Source of the DNA: Oceanobacillus polygoni
Lineage (GTDB): Bacteria > Bacillota > Bacilli > Bacillales > Amphibacillaceae
Assembly (NCBI RefSeq): GCF_008304605.1
Contig: NZ_PIJY01000026.1
Span: 372,001 to 436,000, forward strand
Direction of reading: 5' to 3'
DNA length: 64,000 nucleotides
The notes under the pieces are model-generated. The model did no database searches and had not been told where the DNA came from. It saw only the letters and a list, made by a program, of their open reading frames with translations. Of the stretch, positions 38,805 to 47,510 are shown in pieces; position 1 is the first letter of the stretch; each line of letters starts with the position of its first letter. The position numbers were made by a program, and so were the translations under genes.

Positions 38805-38833
38805 TCATGTTCCTTCATCGTTTGGCATAGATA
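38805..38833 (+). promoter_or_regulatory. Possible sigma-E promoter of cwlJ
   Basis: TCATGTT (38805-38811) and CATAGATA (38826-38833), 14 bases apart, partly fit the sigma-E elements KMATATT and CATACAMT. cwlJ is a mother-cell (sigma-E) gene in B. subtilis. Confidence 0.35.
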
Positions 38834-38882
38834 TATGTAGTGAGTTCAGCATCAAGATTAGACAGAAGTGAGGTATAAGCCT

Positions 38883-39308
38883 ATGGCTCTTGTTGCCCAT
38901 ACAGATAATGATATAGCACTGCTTGCAAGATTGATGCGTGCCGAAGCTGAGGGAGATGGCGAGCTGGGGATGCTAATGGTTGGTAATACCGGAATTAATC
39001 GAGTTATTTCCAATTGTCTTGATTTTACCCAGTTACGAAATATTGATGACATGGTTTATCAAAGTCCGGGCGGCTTTGAAGCAACACAGAAAGGATATTT
39101 CTATCAGCGGGCGAGAGAATCCGATAAGCGACTAGCACGCCGTATTATCCAGGGTGAACGGCAGCACCCTGCAACGAATTCTCTATGGTTTTTTATGCCG
39201 GCAGGAGATTGCCCAGCACAATGGTACGATCAATGGAACGTCGGCAGATTCAAATCACATTGTTTTTATGCTCCAACACAGGAAGATTGTCCACGGGTCT
39301 ACAGATAA
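38883..39308 (+). CDS. cwlJ: Spore cortex-lytic hydrolase CwlJ
   Basis: Cortex hydrolase of the spore coat needed for calcium-dipicolinate-triggered germination. The 141-residue protein has the Hydrolase_2 core with R-A-E-A-E-G near residue 20 (probable catalytic Glu), the G-N-T-G-I-N-R-V stretch and the C-terminal C-P-A-Q-W-Y and F-K-S-H-C-F-Y motifs. GAGGT eight bases before the Met at 38883 fixes the start; the upstream GTG in frame overlaps that site. Directly before gerQ, whose product is required for CwlJ localisation in B. subtilis. Confidence 0.94.
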   Translation: MALVAHTDNDIALLARLMRAEAEGDGELGMLMVGNTGINRVISNCLDFTQLRNIDDMVYQSPGGFEATQKGYFYQRARESDKRLARRIIQGERQHPATNSLWFFMPAGDCPAQWYDQWNVGRFKSHCFYAPTQEDCPRVYR

Positions 39309-39455
39309 TAAGTAACTGGAACTAAACCGAGCGTATCGACCATTCGTGAACATTGTGGTTGGTTTAGTAAATAAAATCTGAGATCTATTACTCTTCCTAT
39401 CATAACGAGAGAGTCAAGTGAAACAAAAAGTAATTCATTAACAGGAGGTTTTTTT

Positions 39456-39938
39456 ATGAGCGAAAAGGAGAATAGCAGTCAACCACAGTATGCAAACCAA
39501 TACCAGATGCCAGGCTATCCATACTATTATTACCCACCTACTTCCCCGGCATATTACCCAGTTTACAACACGAGGCAATTCCAGCAAACACAACAGCCCA
39601 GCCAGCAACCTCAACAAACACAGCAGGCACCTGGGACAGATGTACCTGGCATGCTACCACTGCAGCAATCATACATTGAAAATATTTTGCGATTGAACAG
39701 AGGAAAGCTAGCAAACTTTTACATGACATTTGAAAACAACACCGAATGGAATGCAAAAATATTTACTGGTGTTATCGAAGCGGCAGGAAGAGATCACATT
39801 ATTATAAGTGATCCAGAAACAGGCGAACGGTTTCTTCTACTTATGATTTATTTAGATTATGTAACATTTGACGAAGAGATTAATTATGATTATCCATTTG
39901 GTGGAGGACAGCAGATGGCCGGCTATTCGCCACGCTAA
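39456..39938 (+). CDS. gerQ: Spore coat protein GerQ
   Basis: Inner coat protein that recruits CwlJ and becomes cross-linked by transglutaminase. The 160-residue protein has a long N-terminal low-complexity region (about 8-62) rich in Gln, Pro and Tyr, with Lys4, then a folded GerQ domain (about 68-150; Q-S-Y-I-E-N-I-L-R-L-N-R-G-K). The Q/P-rich head offers many glutamine acceptors. CACAGGAGG-type site GGAGG lies eight bases before ATG. It forms the expected cwlJ-gerQ pair. Confidence 0.94.
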   Translation: MSEKENSSQPQYANQYQMPGYPYYYYPPTSPAYYPVYNTRQFQQTQQPSQQPQQTQQAPGTDVPGMLPLQQSYIENILRLNRGKLANFYMTFENNTEWNAKIFTGVIEAAGRDHIIISDPETGERFLLLMIYLDYVTFDEEINYDYPFGGGQQMAGYSPR

Positions 39939-40082
39939 CTTCCTGTGAATTACTACTGAAGACTGTAGTTAAAGGTAATGTGTATAGCACTGTTCATTTT
40001 GAACGTTGCGATGAGCAAATCTATTCTCATTCATGTTGAGTGAAATGAAGTTCACACCATTTTTTAGTTCCAAAGCAAGTAG

Positions 40083-40119
40083 AAAAAGGATGACTCCACC
40101 TCCATCGGGTCATCCTTTA
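40083..40119 (+). terminator. Terminator of gerQ
   Basis: AAAAGGATGAC pairs with GTCATCCTTT around an 11-base loop, T-rich afterwards. Confidence 0.75.
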
Positions 40120-40166
40120 TTCCATTTGCTTAACGAAGTTGTTAACGAAGTGAGGCGATGATTCTA

Positions 40167-40418
40167 ATGAGACATCCATATCGAAAATTCATCCAGATTG
40201 AATTAATTTCATTGTTTCTTGCTCTATTATTCGGTCTTGCAGCACTTGTTCTCGGTTATTTTATTATCCTGTTTCTAGCCTTCTATTTTATCGTGCTGAG
40301 CATTCTTTGTGATGCGATGATTCTATTGCAGACACGTCACTCAGTTGAAGCAGGAAAACAAGTAATGCGTGGAATTATTCTCTTTCTCTTTACCACCTAC
40401 TTACTATTCCAGCTATAG
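40167..40418 (+). CDS. Small membrane protein, unknown
   Basis: An 83-residue very hydrophobic protein with two or three predicted helices (about 12-30, 33-50 and 66-82) and a basic start M-R-H-P-Y-R-K. GAGG lies two bases before an upstream Met at 40158 and eleven before the Met at 40167, which is preferred. Not recognised by family. Its stop codon overlaps the stop codon of the convergent ywdK within a CTATAG palindrome, with no terminator between. Confidence 0.7.
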   Translation: MRHPYRKFIQIELISLFLALLFGLAALVLGYFIILFLAFYFIVLSILCDAMILLQTRHSVEAGKQVMRGIILFLFTTYLLFQL

Positions 40419-40784
40419 GTTTCGCATCACTGCAATTCCAATCAAAACCCAACCAATTAAAAATGCAACTCCACCAATTGGCGTTATCATTGCAAACGTC
40501 TTAATGGATGTTGTGGAATAAATGTACAAGCTTCCAGAAAATAAAATAATTCCAATCAGGAATAGCCATCCCGCAGCGGCAAGGGAGCTAACATTTGGGA
40601 ATTTTGCTAAAAGCAAACCAGTAACAAACAGAGCCATCGTATGGAACATTTGATAATCAACTGCTTTTTCCCATGTCGCAATCGCCTTTTCTGACAACTT
40701 TCCCTCTAAGCCATGCGCACCAAATGCACCTAGCGCAACTGCTATAAAGCCATTAATCGCTCCTAATAATAAAAATAATTTCAT
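40413..40784 (-). CDS. ywdK: DUF423 membrane protein YwdK
   Basis: A 123-residue membrane protein of the DUF423 family with four helices; the signature G-A-F-G-A-H-G-L is at about 19-26 and a W-x-K-A-V-x-Y-x-M-F-H-T motif follows. Function unknown. An in-frame TTG lies two codons upstream; GGGAGG ten bases before the ATG favours 40784. Position after gerQ matches the Bacillus ywdL-ywdK order. Confidence 0.92.
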   Translation of the reverse strand: MKLFLLLGAINGFIAVALGAFGAHGLEGKLSEKAIATWEKAVDYQMFHTMALFVTGLLLAKFPNVSSLAAAGWLFLIGIILFSGSLYIYSTTSIKTFAMITPIGGVAFLIGWVLIGIAVMRNL

Positions 40785-40809
40785 TTTCAAGTTCCCTCCC
40801 TTTCAAATA

Positions 40810-41109
40810 TTAAAAATCAAAGATTGAATCTCCATTTGCATCATTATCTATTTTCTTGCTCAATGGTTTATTTACCTGTAATGCGTTATTGTTCGCCTTT
40901 TGTTCACCGAGCATCACCTTCATTTCCGCATCGCTAAAACCTGACTTCTCCTGTTTCACTACAGGCTGATCCCCATCTAAAAATAGGTCACAGAGTAAAC
41001 GAACATTTGCAATATGCGCGACCAGCTGATCATGCGCATGTTGGTTTTCTTTTGCGAGATATAATTCATTTTGCATCTTTTTTATAATAGTATCATTCGC
41101 CACTGCCAT
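40810..41109 (-). CDS. ywdI: DUF5327 family protein YwdI
   Basis: A 99-residue soluble protein, helical in its N-terminal half (K-M-Q-N-E-L-Y-L-A-K with several His) and low-complexity afterwards. It matches the YwdI family by position and pattern. GAGGAG eight bases before the Met at 41109 selects the short start. Function unknown. Confidence 0.8.
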   Translation of the reverse strand: MAVANDTIIKKMQNELYLAKENQHAHDQLVAHIANVRLLCDLFLDGDQPVVKQEKSGFSDAEMKVMLGEQKANNNALQVNKPLSKKIDNDANGDSIFDF

Positions 41110-41208
41110 TGTTATCACTCCTCGTATTACTGCTGTCATACATAACGGTTTCATTATAGCATGATTATTATTTCATTTATAGAAAACCACATAGTTACTA
41201 AATCCATC

Positions 41209-41240
41209 AACAAAAAAAGCCTTGGTAATCCCAAGACCCT
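41209..41240 (-). terminator. Terminator of the 56-codon gene
   Basis: CTTGG-GATTA-CCAAG hairpin with flanking GGT/GGC partial pairs, followed by seven T on the minus strand, ten bases after the small gene. Confidence 0.75.
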
Positions 41241-41248
41241 GTTTTTAA

Positions 41249-41419
41249 CTATGAATTTAATGTAATTAAAGCATCCGCATCTGTTTGTTCTAATTCAGTT
41301 TCCAGTTGTTCCTCGGTATAGCGTTCATACATCCATTGCAAAAATTTCAATTCTTCGTCCTGCAACTTCCTGCCAAGCTTCTTAGTCATCACGTTACTTA
41401 TCGTAAAAAAGCTTTCCAT
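41249..41419 (-). CDS. Small acidic protein, unknown (56 aa)
   Basis: A 56-codon frame from ATG at 41419 to TAG at 41249. It starts M-E-S-F-F-T-I-S-N-V and has an amphipathic charged middle (D-E-E-L-K-F-L-Q-W-M-Y-E-R-Y) and an acidic end. GGGGGAG lies ten bases before the ATG and a strong terminator follows the stop. Together these make it a credible gene rather than chance. I do not recognise the family. A cre-like sequence lies about 175 bases upstream. Confidence 0.7.
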   Translation of the reverse strand: MESFFTISNVMTKKLGRKLQDEELKFLQWMYERYTEEQLETELEQTDADALITLNS

Positions 41420-41592
41420 CCCGCATACACTCCCCCTATACTGTACCGCTGAAGTTTACACGTTCATTATAACGGATTTGATTACAGGAATCAATACTAA
41501 AATTTAAGATTAGACAGAATTTACTGATTAATAATTCACCCATATTGTCGATTAATGGGGGGAAAGTAGAATACGTGTACAATTGAAGGTTT

Positions 41593-41606
41593 TTAAAACG
41601 CTTTCA
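41593..41606. promoter_or_regulatory. cre-like site
   Basis: On the minus strand TGAAAGCGTTTTAA, which fits the CcpA consensus at 13 of 14 positions. It is upstream of the 56-codon gene and downstream of the phasin-like gene. With no promoter seen, function is uncertain. Confidence 0.35.
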
Positions 41607-41624
41607 TATTTCTGTTTAAACTAA

Positions 41625-41658
41625 AGAAAAAGTGAACCAGCAATTAGCCAGTTCACCT
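41625..41658 (-). terminator. Terminator of the phasin-like gene
   Basis: GTGAACTGGC pairs with GCTGGTTCAC (central mismatch) around TAATT, then TTTTTC on the minus strand. Confidence 0.75.
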
Positions 41659-41663
41659 ACACA

Positions 41664-41966
41664 TTAGCTCAGTTGATCCAATTTATCTTCTAACTCTGTG
41701 ATACGAGCTCTCAATTCGTTAATATCTTCTTTTGTTGCAATTCCATATTCATCAGCCATATTTTTCGTTTTCTCAAATTGCTTGGCATTCCATTCATCTT
41801 TCTTCATTTCACCTTTTTCGATGAAATTTTTCATTACTGTTTTGGCTTGTTCTTGTGTTAATTCATTCTTGTCTACAAGCTCTTTTAATTTTTGTTCTAA
41901 TTTTTCTTTACCGCTAAGAGCAGCACCAAGTCCTAGTAAAAAGCCTTTTTTTAAGTAATCACTCAT
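41664..41966 (-). CDS. Phasin-related coiled-coil protein
   Basis: A 100-residue protein with a short G-F-L-L-G-L-G-A-A hydrophobic patch (about 8-17), then charged helices and a C-terminal coiled coil ending E-L-E-D-K-L-D-Q-L. It resembles polyhydroxyalkanoate-granule-associated (phasin-like) proteins by pattern. GGAGG eight bases before the Met at 41966 sets the start; an upstream GTG is part of the ribosome binding region. It follows the UbiB-family gene by 44 bases and is likely cotranscribed. Confidence 0.8.
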   Translation of the reverse strand: MSDYLKKGFLLGLGAALSGKEKLEQKLKELVDKNELTQEQAKTVMKNFIEKGEMKKDEWNAKQFEKTKNMADEYGIATKEDINELRARITELEDKLDQLS

Positions 41967-42010
41967 TTTCAACACCTCCTTACTATTTAGTTAGTCAGGT
42001 CCACACATCG

Positions 42011-43669
42011 CTAATCAAGCACTTGTGCCCTTGCTTTTCGAATCAACCTAAAGTGGCTTATGAATATCAAGTTTAGTAAAAAGATAAAGATGCCTAGCAC
42101 GATTAGGCCAATGATTGCCATCAATTTCATACTTCCAATAAATCCCCAAATGGAAATACCAATCGCTATTACTACCATCATAAAGGAAAGAACCTCAAGT
42201 AGTAAATAAAATTGATGCTTCAATTGTACATGATGCTTTTCCTTATCCCATTTCCTGTCTTGTTCCCCACTTTCTAAAAAGCTAAGCAAAGCACGCGGGT
42301 AGGATAGGACTGGTTCGGTCAGATTTTTTGCATATTGTTTGGAAACAGATTCCAATAAACTTTTTCTACCGAACCAGGTTTTAATTTTAGGAACAGCCCA
42401 TTTTTTAATATCCATTTCAGGATAGATGGCAAATAATATTCCAATCACAATGGAAACAGCTCTTAATAAATATGCGTAGTCTGCTGGCAATTGAATTGGT
42501 TGGTCTTTCATAATCAAACTAATGTCTTCGCTTAACTGGTTCATCACCTTTGAATCGATGTTTTTCATTGATCCATCTGAATACATATCTACTGTTTCTT
42601 TAATTACTCTCTTCAATTTCTTTTTGTCTGCATTTGGTAAAATGAAGTTCATTTTATCGAGGGCTGAAAGAACGATATCATAATTATCGATAATAAAGCC
42701 TTGTACGAGCAGCTTAAATTGCTTCGTATCTTCTACTTTAATTTCACCAACCATTCCAAAATCTAGAATAGCGATTGTACCATTCTTTTGAATAAGGATA
42801 TTCCCTGCATGTGGGTCAGCATGGAATTTCCCCGGATTAAGAAACTGGTCAATATAATGGTCGAATAATATTTTTGTTGTTCTTTCCCGATCAATACGAT
42901 GTCTCCTCATAAATTCGACATCCGTTATTTTTGCTCCCTCTATCCATTCCATGACAAGTACTTTTTCGGTACATAGTTCATTTTTATACTTGGGGATTCG
43001 TATATTGGCATCATTTTTATATCGATTATAAAAGTATTCCCCAAATTCCAGTTCTTGTTCATAATCTAGCTCACGATTCATGACGAGAACAAGTTCTTTG
43101 TATAGTGCATTTAAATCTGCCTTTTTCCCGAATGTCGTAAACACTTTTAAGATCCAAAAAACCATTCGTAAGGCTACAAAATCCTTGTGGAAAATTTCAT
43201 CGATACGATTTCTCCGTACTTTAATTGCCACCTCAGAGCCGTCTGTTAGCATGGCGCGATACACATCTCCAATCGATGCCGATGCAACTGCTTTTTTTTC
43301 AAATGCTATCAGGTGGGTTGCAATTTTCGTCCCCCATTCTTCTTCCATTGTAGCTACAGCATCTTCATATGGCATCGGCGGTACGCGATCAACTAAATCA
43401 TCCAATTCTTTGATGAAAACATCTGGCATAAAGTCAGTTCTCGTACTAAGGAATTGACCGAGCTTGATAAGAATGCCACCTAGTTTTTCGGCTTTGTCGC
43501 GGTACTCCCTCGCCATATCGCAGAGCATATTATCCCATTGCTCTACGGTCTTCTTATCCCATATTTTATTTCGAAAAGAGAAGAAATATATCTTAATAAT
43601 AAATTTTAATGCCATCCATACAATTACTGTACACCGATAAAGTGAATTATATTTGAATGTCTTAGCCAC
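42011..43669 (-). CDS. UbiB/ABC1 family atypical kinase
   Basis: A 552-residue membrane-associated protein-kinase-like protein. It has the family K-x-G-Q motif (I-L-I-K-L-G-Q-F), the A-S-A-S-I-G-D-V-Y-R-A Ala-rich loop that replaces the glycine loop, H-A-D-P-H-A-G-N-I catalytic loop and D-F-G-M-V-G, and two C-terminal membrane helices (about 485-540). UbiB proteins support quinone synthesis in other bacteria; Bacillus makes menaquinone, and the role here is unknown. GTG start with GAGGTG upstream. Confidence 0.9.
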   Translation of the reverse strand: MAKTFKYNSLYRCTVIVWMALKFIIKIYFFSFRNKIWDKKTVEQWDNMLCDMAREYRDKAEKLGGILIKLGQFLSTRTDFMPDVFIKELDDLVDRVPPMPYEDAVATMEEEWGTKIATHLIAFEKKAVASASIGDVYRAMLTDGSEVAIKVRRNRIDEIFHKDFVALRMVFWILKVFTTFGKKADLNALYKELVLVMNRELDYEQELEFGEYFYNRYKNDANIRIPKYKNELCTEKVLVMEWIEGAKITDVEFMRRHRIDRERTTKILFDHYIDQFLNPGKFHADPHAGNILIQKNGTIAILDFGMVGEIKVEDTKQFKLLVQGFIIDNYDIVLSALDKMNFILPNADKKKLKRVIKETVDMYSDGSMKNIDSKVMNQLSEDISLIMKDQPIQLPADYAYLLRAVSIVIGILFAIYPEMDIKKWAVPKIKTWFGRKSLLESVSKQYAKNLTEPVLSYPRALLSFLESGEQDRKWDKEKHHVQLKHQFYLLLEVLSFMMVVIAIGISIWGFIGSMKLMAIIGLIVLGIFIFLLNLIFISHFRLIRKARAQVLD

Positions 43670-43804
43670 AATAACACCTCATCATTCTTTTACCCCGAAC
43701 AGCTTAATCTTATTACTTTTAACGATATCGAATTATGAACAGTTTGTACAGAATGAGCAATGATCCAGTTATTTATATTGATATGATTTGGGTTACCATT
43801 GGTT

Positions 43805-43921
43805 TGCGGTGTGATTTAGCGGTACTGGACGATGGTGTACGGATTTACTTTGGAGGGCGGTCGCTTTGACTGCAGGGTGCGCACTTTGAACGAGAGATTG
43901 ATCGCTTTGAGTCAGAGTGTA
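43805..43921. repeat. Short CGCTTTGA-type repeats between ubiB and yjiH genes
   Basis: Degenerate units of about 20-22 bases, for example GGTCGCTTTGACT, TGCGCACTTTGAAC and TGATCGCTTTGAGT, each followed by GAGAG/CAGAG/GCAGGG. GC-richer than the flanks. Related in style to 16509-16557. Confidence 0.6.
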
Positions 43922-44054
43922 CGTCCATTATCCGATTGAGTTCCCATTGATTCATATGAAAAAACTGGGATTGAATATTTTCTCGCAAAGTTGTATAATC
44001 ATACAGTTGGATTTATCTATACAGTATTTGGGTATGAGGTTGTTGGAGGTTATT

Positions 44055-45398
44055 ATGAAACAATATCGATTGATCGATCATTTAAAATTTATTATTCCAT
44101 CGTTGATTGGAGTATTTATATTTATCATTCCCGTTAAAACATCTGAGGGTGTTACGATACCGATTGCTATTTTAGCAAATTGGGTTCAAACTTTGCTGGA
44201 AGAACAGCTATCTGCCATCATGATGATCATTATTGTAGTAACGGCAGTGATGACATTAGTTGCGAAAATTATTGGCAGAGAAGCGATGGGGAAAAGCCCA
44301 TTTTTTCAGCAATTATTTTATACGAGTAACTTTTGGACAATCACTAGAGTACTAGCCGCCGTTTTTGCGATTATGGTCTTTTTCCAGCTCGGTCCAGAAG
44401 CAATTCATGGAGAAGATACGGGACAGACACTATTAGACAGCTTGCTTCATGTATTATTTGCTGTTTTCTTATTTGCTGGGATGTTCCTCCCCTTATTAAC
44501 GAATTTCGGCTTGCTGGAGCTATTTGGAACGTTAATGACAAAAGTAATGCGACCGTTATTCCGATTGCCTGGACGTTCTTCTGTTGATGCACTAGCTTCA
44601 TGGGTTGGGGATGGTACAATTGGTGTTTTACTTACGAGTAAACAATATGAAGCTGGGCTTTATACAAAGCGAGAAGCGGCCGTAGTTGGTACTACATTCT
44701 CAATCGTATCGATTACTTTTTCCTTAGTTGTTCTAACTGAGGTTGGTTTAGGGCATATGTTTCTTCCATTTTATTTAACAATTGTTATAGCCGGTGGAGT
44801 TGCAGCATTAATCATGCCACGTATCCCTCCACTATCGAGAAAGTCGGATACGTATATCAATGAATCAGCCGACCCGGTAGAAGAGACTCTTCCTGCGGGG
44901 GAAAACATCTTAGGATTTAGCTATCGGAATGCACTAAAGCGCGCGAAAAAAGAAACAAGCTTTGCTAACTTCTTTAAAGAAGGCGCCCAGAATATTCTTG
45001 ATATGTGGATGGGTGTTGCACCAATTGTTATGGCCTTTGGATTAATAGCACTTATTATCGCCGAATACACACCATTATTCCAATGGCTCGGCGCACCATT
45101 TATTCCATTACTAGAACTGATGCAGATCCCTAATGCACAGGAAGCATCGCAAACGATTTTAATTGGCTTTGCAGATATGTTCCTGCCAGCAATTATCGGT
45201 TCGTCGATCGAAGCAGAAATAACCCGCTTTATCATTGCTGCATTATCCGTAACCCAATTGATTTACATGTCTGAGGTTGGCGGATTGATACTCGGAACAA
45301 AGATTCCAGTATCCTTTATCGATCTGGTTTTCATTTTCCTATTACGTACGATTATTACACTACCAATTATAACGCTTATTGCACATTTCATCTTTTAG
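44055..45398 (+). CDS. YjiH-type membrane protein with nucleoside-recognition gate domains
   Basis: A 447-residue protein with about ten membrane helices and two Gate-type segments: G-R-S-S-V-D-A-L-A-S-W-V-G-D-G in the first half and I-G-F-A-D-M-F-L-P-A-I-I-G-S in the second. Homologues are called YjiH family; a transport role is likely but the substrate is unknown. GGAGG five bases before the Met at 44055 chooses this start over several upstream Met codons. Divergent from the UbiB gene. Confidence 0.85.
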   Translation: MKQYRLIDHLKFIIPSLIGVFIFIIPVKTSEGVTIPIAILANWVQTLLEEQLSAIMMIIIVVTAVMTLVAKIIGREAMGKSPFFQQLFYTSNFWTITRVLAAVFAIMVFFQLGPEAIHGEDTGQTLLDSLLHVLFAVFLFAGMFLPLLTNFGLLELFGTLMTKVMRPLFRLPGRSSVDALASWVGDGTIGVLLTSKQYEAGLYTKREAAVVGTTFSIVSITFSLVVLTEVGLGHMFLPFYLTIVIAGGVAALIMPRIPPLSRKSDTYINESADPVEETLPAGENILGFSYRNALKRAKKETSFANFFKEGAQNILDMWMGVAPIVMAFGLIALIIAEYTPLFQWLGAPFIPLLELMQIPNAQEASQTILIGFADMFLPAIIGSSIEAEITRFIIAALSVTQLIYMSEVGGLILGTKIPVSFIDLVFIFLLRTIITLPIITLIAHFIF

Positions 45399-45420
45399 AA
45401 AACAAGATGCACGCAAAAAG

Positions 45421-45459
45421 AGAAGCAGGCGATCGAAAACGATCGCCTGCTTCTTTTTA
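45421..45459 (+). terminator. Terminator of the yjiH-like gene
   Basis: Perfect 15-bp stem AGAAGCAGGCGATCG with CGATCGCCTGCTTCT around AAAA, then T5, 23 bases after the stop codon. Confidence 0.95.
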
Positions 45460-45623
45460 TGTTATTAAAGGGGGGGTAGTAATCATACGTTTCACCAATG
45501 TTTTGGTTTCATTTATTTTTCATTTACATTTTTCCGTTTGCGTCGTGTTGCTATTTCTCTCATCTTTTATCCTAATACTGTTTAACGAATTATTCAGTGG
45601 GGAAAGCGCCTCTGAAAGTAGCT

Positions 45624-46613
45624 TCACTTTATTGTCTGCTTCAATAAAGAAGCTCTTCCCTCAATAAATGGCTGCCACAAGCCTAGGATTGGCTTACTCG
45701 ATAGTACAATAACAATTAAGGCTGAAATAGCTGCAAGTCCGAGTACGTCGATAATTCCATTTACCTCAAAGTAATTGTTTTGGCGGAAATATTGAACAAT
45801 GAATCCATGGAGTAGATATACATATAACGTACGTGTACCTAGCTTCGTAACCCATCCAAAATTTTTCTGTGGTATCCAGGCGAGAATACTAATTACCATC
45901 AAAGTAGCAACGATATAGTACAAGAACCTCGCAAACCCTCCATACTGCTCCATTCCTAAATCTCCATAAGAACTGGATGCAAGTAACCATCCTGTATTAA
46001 TGTCTGGTAAGTAATATATTGCTACTGCTAATAGTGTCATTACTACAACCGATGCAATTTTCACCAATCGATGCTTCACCCACATCACTTGCTTTTGCGT
46101 TAGCCAGAAACCGATAAGGAAGAAAGGAAAGAAAGCAAATGTACGAGAAAGACTGAATGTATGCCCAATTTCACCGAAATACCCAACAATCAGACCAACC
46201 AGTACCGCTAAAGATATACTTAGTAGCGCTGGTAGTTTTTTGTACCATGATAATAAAATATGCCAGCTGAACAAACTAAACAAGAACCATAGTGACCAAT
46301 GTGGATAGAATATCCCTGCTTGCCAGCCTTCTTTTCCGATAAAGAAGTAATAAATGGTGTACAGAATTTGGAAGATTAAATACGGAACTAATAAGCGTTT
46401 TGCTAGATTTAAAATATAATCTTTATTACCAGACCCTTTCGCAAAGAACCCAGACAATAGAATAAACGCAGGCATATGAAACGTGTAAATCCACATATAC
46501 AGTGTGTTCATCCCTGCTGAATCACTAACAAATGGCTGAATAATATGTCCAAAAACAACTAAGAAAATCAAGATAACTTTCGCATTGTCAAAAAATGAAT
46601 TTCGTTTCATCAT
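45624..46613 (-). CDS. Acyltransferase family 3 membrane protein
   Basis: A 329-residue integral membrane protein with about ten helices. The N-terminal F-D-N-A-K-V-I-L-I-F-L-V-V-F-G-H contains the His typical of family 3 O-acyltransferases, followed by F-H-M-P-A-F-I-L-L-S-G-F and a basic first cytoplasmic loop. Relatives O-acetylate sugars of cell-surface polymers; the substrate here is unknown. No partner genes are adjacent. Confidence 0.88.
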   Translation of the reverse strand: MMKRNSFFDNAKVILIFLVVFGHIIQPFVSDSAGMNTLYMWIYTFHMPAFILLSGFFAKGSGNKDYILNLAKRLLVPYLIFQILYTIYYFFIGKEGWQAGIFYPHWSLWFLFSLFSWHILLSWYKKLPALLSISLAVLVGLIVGYFGEIGHTFSLSRTFAFFPFFLIGFWLTQKQVMWVKHRLVKIASVVVMTLLAVAIYYLPDINTGWLLASSSYGDLGMEQYGGFARFLYYIVATLMVISILAWIPQKNFGWVTKLGTRTLYVYLLHGFIVQYFRQNNYFEVNGIIDVLGLAAISALIVIVLSSKPILGLWQPFIEGRASLLKQTIK

Positions 46614-46825
46614 TTCTCATCCCTCTAAATTATGTCGGTTTACATTGTAATAAACACTTTACCCTTTTTTTATGAAAAAATCATAAAATATGAAGTGATT
46701 TCATCAATTTGTTAACAGTTTGTAAGCACTGTGAAAAATTGATGCAGCTTTGTAATCAGCGTGGCGAATGATTGGAAGAAAATCCATCTTTTAAAATTAC
46801 CAATTTATGTAACAGCATGTAACTA

Positions 46826-46861
46826 AAAAAGATCACACCATCTTACAATTAGTGCGACCTT
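46826..46861 (-). terminator. Terminator of the OsmC gene
   Basis: GGTCGCAC pairs with GTGTGATC (two G-T pairs) around a 13-base loop, then TTTTTT on the minus strand. Confidence 0.65.
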
Positions 46862-46872
46862 TACATCATTAT

Positions 46873-47313
46873 TTATGATAAATTTGCTTCTAGTTCAAGC
46901 TCCACATTACCTTGAATTGCCCGCGAAATCATACAGCTTTTTTCCGCCTTCTCCACAAGCTTACTTAATTTTCTACGTTGTTCATCGGTAGCACGCGTTT
47001 GTAAGGAAACAGTTGGTCGATGAATTATTTTTTTATAGGTGAAGACACCGTTTGTTACATCGACAATCCCTTCTGACTCTAGCGACATACGGTCAAGTGG
47101 TAAGTCAGCACGCTCGATCATTGCTGCCAATGTAATAATATAGCATGTTGCTGCAGCACCTAGCAGCATTTCATCTGGATTTGTCCCAATACCAGGTCCA
47201 TCCATCTCTTCAGGAATCGAAATCTTTGTTTGTAAATTTCCTGATTCGATATGCCCCTCACTATTTCGTCCACCAGGCCAGCTTGCTTTCAAATGAAAAT
47301 GATGCTCTGCCAT
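46873..47313 (-). CDS. OsmC/Ohr family peroxiredoxin-like protein
   Basis: Likely cysteine-based peroxide-reducing protein of the cytoplasm. The 146-residue product has the two conserved cysteines: Cys57 in G-A-A-A-T-C-Y and Cys127 in K-S-C-M-I-S, with N-P-D-E-M-L-L-G before the first. GAGG eight bases before the Met at 47313 sets the start over an in-frame GTG inside the site. The pattern fits the SACOL1771-like subgroup; organic peroxide as substrate is inference. Confidence 0.9.
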   Translation of the reverse strand: MAEHHFHLKASWPGGRNSEGHIESGNLQTKISIPEEMDGPGIGTNPDEMLLGAAATCYIITLAAMIERADLPLDRMSLESEGIVDVTNGVFTYKKIIHRPTVSLQTRATDEQRRKLSKLVEKAEKSCMISRAIQGNVELELEANLS

Positions 47314-47510
47314 TCCAATCACCTCTTCACTTCCATTTTAACCTAAGTTCTCAGGGAATTAAAAACAAATGCAACATCCTCTACGTTAATCCCTTTCACC
47401 AAGATCCTTATTTACTCCGTCAAGGAAAAAATTCACATAAATTCACTGAAACTTTTACGGTTATAAATCGTATTACTTGTATACCCCTTAGAAGAAAGGC
47501 GGGATGATTG

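Noticed and set aside
45407-45667. 86-codon plus-strand frame after the yjiH-like gene
   Set aside because: Its start overlaps a perfect terminator and its end overlaps the acyltransferase gene antisense; no ribosome binding site at a plausible start.
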